Shown piece by piece: positions 24,910 to 30,877 of a stretch of 64,000 nt of DNA. Origin of the DNA: Methanofollis sp. UBA420 (GTDB taxonomy: Archaea > Halobacteriota > Methanomicrobia > Methanomicrobiales > Methanofollaceae); contig NZ_DAGX01000003.1 in assembly GCF_002498315.1 (NCBI RefSeq), positions 108,786 to 172,785 on the forward strand. The letters run 5' to 3'. Made by a program: the position numbers and the translations under genes. The notes under the pieces were generated by a model, which saw only the letters and a list, made by a program, of their open reading frames with translations, was not told the origin of the DNA and searched no databases. Every line of letters starts with the position of its first letter. Within the stretch, counting starts at the first letter, position 1.

Positions 24910-25869
24910 ATGACCCGCCAGAATCTTCTCGTCGGATTGATCGTCGGCGTTCTCGCCCTGATCATCATTGCGGCAGCGCTTGTGAGCCTATTCCCCTCCG
25001 GTGAGACGAAATCGGCATCCGGGGAGACGGGCCCTGCGTCCGTGGCATTCTCGCAGGACGACATGAAGGCCCTTGCAGTGGATATTGCGGCCAGGATCGA
25101 CGGCGACGCCATGGCGGCGCTTCAGCCGGGAGATGAAAACACAACGGCGTTCATCGCCATCCGCGACCAGCTTGATGCCGTCCGGGCGTCCAACCCCAAC
25201 ATTGTCTACATCGGTACGATGCGAAAAACTGTGAATGCCACCGAGTACGTCGTGGATACAAACTACGGCAGCAATAGTTATGCGACTGCGATCGGCGATG
25301 TGTACGTCCCGACGGAGAATGACACCGTGTTTCTCGCCGGCTTTGTGGAACCCTCCGCTGAAACGTACACTGGCATCTCCGGGTACGCTCCTGTCAGGAA
25401 CTCCAGCGGTACCGTCGTCGGGCTGGTGGGTATCGACACGTGGAGCGCGGTCGCGCCGGCCGACATGAAGGCCCTTGCCGCGGATACTGCGGCCAGGATC
25501 GACGGCGACGCCATGGCGGCGCTTCAGCCGGGAGATGAAAACACAACGGCGTTCATCGCCATCCGGGACCAGCTCGATGCCGTCCGGGCGTCCAACAACA
25601 ACATCACCTACGCCTATACGATGCGGAAAGCGGGGGATGCCATCGAGTATGTCGTGGATGTGGAATATGGCAGCAGCAAGTATGCAGCTGCGATCGGCGA
25701 TCCGTACACCCTGAGTGCTGTGGACGCCGTCATCCTCACCGGCTTCGTGAAGCCCTGCGCCGGGACGTACACCGACACCGTTGCGTACGCGCCCGTCAAA
25801 AACTCCAGCGGCGCCTTCGTCGGTCTGGTGGGCGTCGATGCGATGGTCGCCGCCATGCAGGATGTTTGA
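24910..25869 (+). CDS. membrane-anchored protein with two tandem Cache-like sensor repeats
   Basis: A 319-residue surface protein. Residues about 7-28 form one transmembrane helix or uncleaved signal, and the rest should face outside. The outside part is two copies of a 134-residue unit (about 51-184 and 185-317). Each has 'AARIDGDAMAALQPGDENTT' and then 'AFIAIRDQLDAVRASN', a 'YVVD..YGS' strand, and 'YAPV.NSSG..VGLVG' at the end, which fits a single Cache/PDC ligand-binding domain. There is no kinase or methyl-accepting tail, so it binds something but cannot signal alone. GGAG precedes the ATG. The duplicated DNA is nearly identical in its first third, indicating a recent event. Confidence 0.8.
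   Translation: MTRQNLLVGLIVGVLALIIIAAALVSLFPSGETKSASGETGPASVAFSQDDMKALAVDIAARIDGDAMAALQPGDENTTAFIAIRDQLDAVRASNPNIVYIGTMRKTVNATEYVVDTNYGSNSYATAIGDVYVPTENDTVFLAGFVEPSAETYTGISGYAPVRNSSGTVVGLVGIDTWSAVAPADMKALAADTAARIDGDAMAALQPGDENTTAFIAIRDQLDAVRASNNNITYAYTMRKAGDAIEYVVDVEYGSSKYAAAIGDPYTLSAVDAVILTGFVKPCAGTYTDTVAYAPVKNSSGAFVGLVGVDAMVAAMQDV
25060..25866 (+). repeat. 402-bp internal tandem duplication
   Basis: Unit 1 runs from about 25060 to 25461 and unit 2 from about 25462 to 25866, an offset of 402 bases. The 77 bases 25087-25163 are identical to 25489-25565. Identity falls toward the end of each unit, where protein-level similarity remains. Confidence 0.9.
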
Positions 25870-26022
25870 AGACCATTGCAGCGGTGAGTGCGGCAGGGAG
25901 ATGAATATTCCCCGGCGTCCTCACCCTCCTCTCTTTTTCTGTCCCGTGGGGGGCCGGGCGAGCGGGAGAAAGTGATGGTGACGGCGATCCCGCCTCCCTT
26001 CCTTCTTTCCTCGAAAAAATGT

Positions 26023-26347
26023 TCACCTGTACGCGAGCAACTCCTGCAGCTGCTCCAGTTCCCTGATGTCGTACTGCCCCTCTGCCGTGGGGGTGCCGAT
26101 GTGGCAGTAGACCGTCTCCGACCCGAAGAAGGGGAGGAAGGTGCGGGCGTACCTGAACTCCCCGCCCATGACGGTCGTGATGATGGGCTTCTCCGCGTCG
26201 AGGGTGAAGGAGAGGAGGTCGAGGAGGTCGTGCGCGGACGCCGGGGTGACGGCGATCTTCGGGATGTCGCCGTACGACCTGAGGTCCCGCTCGATAGCCA
26301 GGAGGTCGTCGGGAGAGGGCATGTACCTGATATGCGCCGAGGCGATG
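26023..26347 (-). pseudogene. aroD 3' fragment (3-dehydroquinate dehydratase remnant)
   Basis: Carries the last 100 or so codons of a type I dehydroquinate dehydratase, differing from the intact gene at 29148-29798 at only about two residues ('DDLLAIERD' for 'DDLRAIERD', 'DLLDLLSF' for 'DLLDFLSF'). It keeps the Schiff-base lysine in 'DIPKIAVTP' but lacks the whole N-terminal half of the barrel, so it cannot be active. The homology ends at GAGGCGATG (26339-26347), where the sequence switches to the 3' end of aroC on the other strand. With the intact gene it forms a direct repeat of about 325 bp. Confidence 0.9.
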
Positions 26348-26422
26348 CTCGCCCTGGTGCTTGTTGATGCGGTGCTGGAGCAGGAGATGTATGGCGGGCT
26401 TTCCGGACGGATCTCCGAATAA
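26339..26422 (+). pseudogene. aroC 3' fragment (chorismate synthase remnant)
   Basis: From 26339 the plus strand matches aroC from 24629 with one mismatch over about 46 bases, then diverges but stays in frame to a stop: 'EAMLALVLVDAVLEQEMYGG' and a further seven residues. The different tail means this piece derives from another aroC allele, not a simple copy of the neighbour. The 9-base GAGGCGATG is common to both donor genes and marks the crossover. Confidence 0.85.
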
Positions 26423-26472
26423 TCAGATCATCTCATTTTTTGGGGCGTGATCGGCACCCGATCGCAGGAAGG

Positions 26473-27243
26473 TCAGGCAGATGCCCTGCCAGAATCCCGG
26501 CTAATCGCCTGGTCCTTGTTCTCTTTCTTGAGAATGTCCGGGATATCCGGCATGAGGCGGTAATATGTACCCCTGCCGTTTCTGAACGATTCGACAACAC
26601 CGTCGAAGTCGAGCCGTCTCATATGCCAGGAGACCGCCGGCCGGGAGATGCCGATTGCATCCGCGATCTCGGACTGCGAGAGTTCGGGCGTGTCGAGAAG
26701 AAGAAAAAGGATCTCTCTCTCTGTGGAGTTCTGCATATGGAGGAGAGTGTACTCTTTATCTGCGGTGTTATCGTCGGTAGCGATGAAGAAACCGACATTG
26801 CCCCTGTTCTGTACTTTTTTGATCATCCCTCCCGCTTGCAGGCGGGAGATATGATATGCGACCGTCCCGCGGCTGATCCCGGTTATCCCTGCTATCCGCG
26901 AGGCGGAGATGCCCGGCTGGTCCCTGATGCACGCATGGATCTTTTTCCTGTTCTCGGGGACCGTGGGGGGGGCGATCCGGTAGCCCAGGTATGCCAGGAG
27001 ACCGGAAGAATAGATCAATTCTGCGGGGAACGCGAGGAGGGGACAATTGATCAGAATAAAATAACTGATGATCTGCAGCGGTGGGCCCTGCCAGATTGGG
27101 ACGAACTCTTCGTCGTCCACATTGATCATATCGGCAGGCAGTTCTTCCGGCCCCGGCTCGAAGGCAATCTTTGCCGTTGCCGGATTCAGAAAGAGGAGCA
27201 GGACGAGTATGCCTGTAAAGAAAATGGTGGATGTCTTTTGCAT
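26473..27243 (-). CDS. membrane-bound regulator with two winged helix-turn-helix domains
   Basis: A 256-residue protein. A signal-anchor helix (about residues 5-22) and a second hydrophobic segment ('ISYFILINCPLLAFPAELIY') place the N-terminus in the membrane. Behind it lie two winged helix-turn-helix domains: 'ISASRIAGITGISRGTVAYH' near residue 135 and 'LSQSEIADAIGISRPAVSWH' near residue 200, each with a basic wing ('GMIKKVQNRG', 'GVVESFRNGRGTYYRL'). This build is common in Methanomicrobiales and suggests that an outside signal controls DNA binding. GAGGG precedes ATG 27243. It is cotranscribed with, and 34 bases after, the secreted protein gene. Confidence 0.85.
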   Translation of the reverse strand: MQKTSTIFFTGILVLLLFLNPATAKIAFEPGPEELPADMINVDDEEFVPIWQGPPLQIISYFILINCPLLAFPAELIYSSGLLAYLGYRIAPPTVPENRKKIHACIRDQPGISASRIAGITGISRGTVAYHISRLQAGGMIKKVQNRGNVGFFIATDDNTADKEYTLLHMQNSTEREILFLLLDTPELSQSEIADAIGISRPAVSWHMRRLDFDGVVESFRNGRGTYYRLMPDIPDILKKENKDQAISRDSGRASA

Positions 27244-27277
27244 CACGCAACCCTCGCGGATGATCAGAGGTGTCTCG

Positions 27278-27760
27278 TCAGGAATATAATACATTCAGGG
27301 TGTATGCATCTCCTCCTTCAGGCACAGAGTCGCCGTGGATATAGAATTTCCATATGCCCGCTGGAAGAGACGACGAATCTGATGTTATAAGCGAGATCTT
27401 TTCGTTGATCGTCCCGTCGACACCGTCCAAGTGTGGCCCGTACTGATCACCGTCAGGTGTATAGATAGTCAGGGAGACTGAGTCCGTGCTGGAGTGCGGG
27501 TGACCGCTCCAGTCGAGATTAACATTGATCCTTTTCGTGCCTGTGGGGATGTTCTTATTTATAACATCAGTCTCGCCGGGGTAGATCCGCCCGCCGATCG
27601 ACTGGATGACATTGCCGAGTCCGGCGATGTCGTTCCGGTCGTCGTCGGGGGAGACGATGATCCTGTCGGCGTATCCTGCATCGCCGGTTGCTGCCGCACA
27701 GGGAACGAAGAGGAGCGCGGCGGTAATCAGGAAGCTGAGGACAATTCTTTCTGCATGCAT
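27278..27760 (-). CDS. secreted protein with PPC-like beta domain
   Basis: A 160-residue exported protein: signal peptide 'RIVLSFLITAALLFVPCAAA', then a beta-rich domain with 'RINVNLDWSGHPHSSTDSVS', 'LTIYTPDGDQYGPH' and 'LPAGIWKFYIHGDSVPEGGD'. That order resembles the pre-peptidase C-terminal (PPC) fold found in archaeal surface proteins; the match is by eye. First gene of a two-gene unit with the membrane-bound regulator, so it may be the extracellular partner that the regulator senses. GGTGC precedes the ATG. The promoter probably lies in the T/A-rich stretch around 27800-27840. Confidence 0.7.
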   Translation of the reverse strand: MHAERIVLSFLITAALLFVPCAAATGDAGYADRIIVSPDDDRNDIAGLGNVIQSIGGRIYPGETDVINKNIPTGTKRINVNLDWSGHPHSSTDSVSLTIYTPDGDQYGPHLDGVDGTINEKISLITSDSSSLPAGIWKFYIHGDSVPEGGDAYTLNVLYS

Positions 27761-28049
27761 GTTTGCACCGTGATCGACTCTGCGTCCGGAGACTTAACCT
27801 TTGTGAGCAGATCGTTTAACTGTCCGTTCGATTGTTAAATGATCTACTCATAAGCCCAATATATATCATTGAATATACTAATGGCCGTGGATGCCAGAAT
27901 GGGTGTCCCGCGGGAGACCGGGCACCTGAATCTGCATGCACGCCCGGCCTCTCGCGCATGCTCGGAGGCGATCGGATTGCCCGGTGTCATCAGGGATGGC
28001 CGTTACTGTCCGTCGCTCTTCCCGGGAGATGAAAAAAGAGGTGTTGAAC
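27761..28049. other. 289-base divergent intergenic region with a long leader
   Basis: Left part holds TTTAAC elements for the minus-strand unit. AATATATATCATTGAATATACT at about 27860-27881 is a strong plus-strand TATA region, which gives the secreted-protein gene at 28050 a leader of roughly 150 bases. That leader is GC-rich, contains short complementary segments (GCCCGG/CCGGGC types) and no convincing frame. Confidence 0.45.
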
Positions 28050-28517
28050 ATGAAAAAAAACTATGGTTTTGGCTTTGCACTGGCGGCACTGCTGCTTGCA
28101 GGCATCATATGTCTGGCGAGCGCTGTGCCTGGAGACTCAGATGACATTGGGATTCTGTCCACAATGTCTCTGGGGAGTATGTATACGGACGGCACCGGCG
28201 ATACGGCAAGCGTGTCTGTTGTGGGTTCTGTTACTGCTCCGGCCGGACAAAACACCTTCACTGCGACGTACAGAAATGTTAATGACGTAGATAATGATGG
28301 ACAGGGAGCAATCTATCGTCTGAAAGTCTACGACGCGAATGGTGTGCCGCACACGGCCGAGAAAAAGGTTGACTGGGCAACCAGCGGTACAATCAGTGTG
28401 AGTTTCAATTCACAGGGGAGTGGCGATGCTCAGTATGAACTGTGGTGCGAGACGCACGACTGGTTCGATACGACAAAGGCAACAGCAACCGACTACGGTG
28501 ATCTCGACTACGTCTGA
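28050..28517 (+). CDS. small secreted beta-sandwich-like protein A
   Basis: Unknown function. The 155 residues start with a signal peptide ('GFGFALAALLLAGIICLASA') and continue as a polar, glycine- and threonine-rich domain. The C-terminal part ('YRLKVYDANGVPHTAEKKVD', 'SGTISVSFNSQGSGDAQYEL') matches the neighbouring gene ('AGVPHSTTRESREVSSGTLS'), so the two are paralogues. Ends in an acidic tail. GAGGTG lies six bases before ATG 28050. It probably sits on the cell surface; a structural or adhesive role would be a guess. Confidence 0.75.
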   Translation: MKKNYGFGFALAALLLAGIICLASAVPGDSDDIGILSTMSLGSMYTDGTGDTASVSVVGSVTAPAGQNTFTATYRNVNDVDNDGQGAIYRLKVYDANGVPHTAEKKVDWATSGTISVSFNSQGSGDAQYELWCETHDWFDTTKATATDYGDLDYV

Positions 28518-28572
28518 ATGGCGGTGCATCCCTTGAGGATGCACTCTTTTTGAAAGAGAGGAGTGATCTTGT

Positions 28573-29067
28573 GTGAATAAGAAAATCATGTGGTGCAGCA
28601 TCGCCCTGATTCTCGTCCTTGCCGGTGCCCTGGCATATGTGATGTCGTACGCCCGGGAGGACGTTATCGTGGATACCACTGATTCAGGGGGCAGGGTCGT
28701 CTTTCTGGACAATGACTCCCAAGGTACCTTCACCCTCGGCGGTGCGTATGCCGATTTCAGGGGAAATGGAGTTTTTTCGAACTCTGTTTCTTCAATCGAT
28801 ACCGGAATGGGAGGAAGCAGTACCTTCACCACCTCCTGGAAACAGGGTGGGAAAAATGAACTCGGCAGCGCAAAGACAGCCGTCTTCACCCTGACAATCT
28901 GGGACCCCGCAGGCGTGCCGCACAGCACCACCCGGGAGTCACGAGAGGTCTCTTCAGGAACACTGAGCGTATCCTTTTCCCCTCATGAACCCGGAGAGGG
29001 CCGGTTTTTACTCACATCTACTATCTATGAGAGCAGGATGAATTTCTCGACTCTCTTCTTCAGATGA
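28573..29067 (+). CDS. small membrane-anchored protein B, paralogue of A
   Basis: Unknown function. The 164 residues begin with an N-terminal helix ('IMWCSIALILVLAGALAYVM') that is likely an anchor, then an extracellular beta-rich domain: 'FTTSWKQGGKNELGSAKTAV', 'FTLTIWDPAGVPH', 'SGTLSVSFSPHEPGEGRF'. The last two blocks align with protein A. GTG 28573 is preceded by GAGAGGAG. Fifty-five bases separate it from gene A, so they are one unit. It ends about 80 bases before the 3' end of aroD. Confidence 0.75.
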   Translation: MNKKIMWCSIALILVLAGALAYVMSYAREDVIVDTTDSGGRVVFLDNDSQGTFTLGGAYADFRGNGVFSNSVSSIDTGMGGSSTFTTSWKQGGKNELGSAKTAVFTLTIWDPAGVPHSTTRESREVSSGTLSVSFSPHEPGEGRFLLTSTIYESRMNFSTLFFR

Positions 29068-29147
29068 TATGATGGGTCTGTACCTTCGATTCATCCGCTC
29101 GTCTATCGCCCTCTCGGGGCTCTTGAAGATATGATCCCCAAACAAGT

Positions 29148-29798
29148 TCACCTGTACGCGAGCAACTCCTGCAACTGCTCCAGTTCCCTGATGTCGTACT
29201 GCCCCTCGGCCGTGGGGGTTCCGATGTGGCAGTAGACCGTCTCCGACCCGAAGAAGGGGAGGAAGGTGCGGGCGTACCTGAACTCCCCGCCCATCACGGT
29301 CGTGATGATGGGCTTTTCCGCGTCGAGGGTGAAAGAGAGGAAGTCGAGGAGGTCGTGCGCGGACGCCGGAGTGACGGCGATCTTCGGGATGTCGCCATAC
29401 GACCTGAGGTCTCTCTCGATGGCCCGGAGGTCGTCGGGAGAGGGCATGTACCTGATATGCGCCGAGGCGATGATCGTGGTGTGCTGGTAGCAAATCATCG
29501 GGGCAAACTTTCTGAACTTCCGCTCCACGTCCACGTAATCCACGAGATCGAGGAAGGGCTGGATAGTCGAGAACCATTGTTCCGCGTCGCCGGTGAATTT
29601 GCCGCCCTCTTCCCTGCTCCTGAGGGTGGCGATGATGGGGGCCGCGCAGTCGCCGCTGCATCCGGCCATCGCCGACGAAAGGTCCTCTCCCATGAGATCG
29701 AGCCTGAGTTCGATGAAATCGGCACCGAGTGCCACCGCTTTCTGGATCTCGTCAGGACTCGTCAGCGAGACGACGATCTTCATACCCTCAGGTATCAC
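29148..29798 (-). CDS. aroD: 3-dehydroquinate dehydratase, type I
   Basis: Dehydrates 3-dehydroquinate to 3-dehydroshikimate through a Schiff base. The 216 residues show 'VSLTSPDEIQKA', 'FIELRLDLM', the active-site His region 'MICYQHTTIIAS', the lysine in 'DIPKIAVTP', and 'PIITTVMGGEFRYARTFLPF'. Start GTG 29798 has AGGTGA before it; ATG 29783 is an alternative with a weaker site. Unlike the other pathway genes it is not in the aro operon but 5 kb away on the other strand. Its 3' half is repeated at 26023-26347. Confidence 0.93.
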   Translation of the reverse strand: MIPEGMKIVVSLTSPDEIQKAVALGADFIELRLDLMGEDLSSAMAGCSGDCAAPIIATLRSREEGGKFTGDAEQWFSTIQPFLDLVDYVDVERKFRKFAPMICYQHTTIIASAHIRYMPSPDDLRAIERDLRSYGDIPKIAVTPASAHDLLDFLSFTLDAEKPIITTVMGGEFRYARTFLPFFGSETVYCHIGTPTAEGQYDIRELEQLQELLAYR

Positions 29799-29879
29799 AT
29801 CGTCACCTGTTATATGTCTGTCTCTCCGGCCCTGCGGGGGTACCGACGGTGGCGAAGGCGGAAAAAAAGGTTTTCTGGT

Positions 29880-30221
29880 TTATTCTGCCCCGTATTCTTC
29901 GCAGGCGTCGAGGACGTAGCGCATGAACGCCATGCCCGGTCCGCCGGCCATCGCCGCAGCCATCAGGGCGCCCTCCATGATCTCGGCCTTCGATGCCCCG
30001 GCCTCGATCGCCAGTTTCGTGTGGAGGGTGATGCAGAAGGGGGAGTGGTCCGCGACCGCGAGGGCGATGAGGATGATCTCCTTGAACTTTGCCGGCAGGG
30101 CGCCGTCCTTGCAGACCTGGTGGACGAAGGCGAGGAAGGTGTGCCAGACCTCGGGGTTAGACTCCTCGATCTCCCGGTTCGTCTGGAGGACCTGCGTCAG
30201 ATACGTGTTTGCATCGGTCAT
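29880..30221 (-). CDS. carboxymuconolactone decarboxylase/AhpD-like protein, Cys-depleted copy
   Basis: A 113-residue all-helical protein of the AhpD-like superfamily, with 'CKDGALPAKFKEIILIALAV' and 'EAGASKAEIMEGALMAAAMA'. In active AhpD-type members a CxxC...H motif does thiol chemistry; here it reads 'HSPFCITLHT', so only the second Cys and the His remain. It is a tandem paralogue of the next gene, which keeps both. ATG 30221 follows AGGAT; an upstream extension of nine codons exists. It may be a decayed or altered thiol reductase, or a substrate-binding relative. Confidence 0.8.
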   Translation of the reverse strand: MTDANTYLTQVLQTNREIEESNPEVWHTFLAFVHQVCKDGALPAKFKEIILIALAVADHSPFCITLHTKLAIEAGASKAEIMEGALMAAAMAGGPGMAFMRYVLDACEEYGAE

Positions 30222-30353
30222 GTATCCTATGCGTCTGGGCCTCCTCACCGATAAGAATTCGGAAACGTTCCCGCTGGGCTGTCGTGCCCCTCCCCGCCCG
30301 TTATCCCTGTATCGGGAGTGATATCAGGAACGAACCGATCACATGGCAGGCGT

Positions 30354-30695
30354 TCACTCTGCCCCGAACTCGTTGCAGGCGTCGATCACATAGCGCATGA
30401 AGGCCATCGAAGGCCCTCCGCCCATTGCGATCGCCATCATGGCCCCCTCCATGATCTCCTGCCTTGTCGCCCCGGCCTCGATGGCCCGCTTCGTGTGAAT
30501 GGCGATGCAGAACTGGCAGTGGTCTGCGACGCCGAGGGCGACCATGATGATCTCCTTGACCTTTGCCGGGAGAGCCCCATCCTTTGACGTTGTCTGTACA
30601 AGAGCGGAGAACGCGTTCCAGGCTTCCGGATCGAAGGCCTCCAGGTCCTTTCTTGTCTGCGCCAACTGGCGCAGGTATGTCTTCGTGTCGGTCAT
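30354..30695 (-). CDS. carboxymuconolactone decarboxylase/AhpD-like protein with CxxC
   Basis: A 113-residue paralogue of the gene at 29880-30221. The redox motif is complete: 'HCQFCIAIHT' has Cys-x2-Cys and the downstream His. Such proteins pass electrons to peroxiredoxins or remove alkyl hydroperoxides. 132 bases separate the two copies, with promoter-like sequence between, so each may be transcribed on its own. A third, more distant member lies at 38484-38825 next to a peroxiredoxin. Confidence 0.85.
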   Translation of the reverse strand: MTDTKTYLRQLAQTRKDLEAFDPEAWNAFSALVQTTSKDGALPAKVKEIIMVALGVADHCQFCIAIHTKRAIEAGATRQEIMEGAMMAIAMGGGPSMAFMRYVIDACNEFGAE

Positions 30696-30877
30696 GATAC
30701 CCTATTCTTTTGGGCCGATCTCCGATAAATGTCTATGAAATGTCTCAGAAGGCCCATATGGTCCTTTGATGTATCTCCAATCCTTTCCTTTGCCTGCTAT
30801 GATCTCCCGACGCTACCTCTCCTGTGCGGAGTCCTGGTGCCCCCTCTGAAAGGGATTTATCCCCTTCACCCCTATCT

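Noticed and set aside
26141..26422. A 93-codon plus-strand frame through the aroD/aroC scar
   Set aside because: Its first part is antisense to the aroD remnant and only the last 28 codons are aroC-derived; it is a chance joining, not a gene.
29880..30221. Treating the Cys-depleted AhpD-like gene as a pseudogene
   Set aside because: The frame is intact, full length, with a usable ribosome site and conserved helices; only one motif residue differs.
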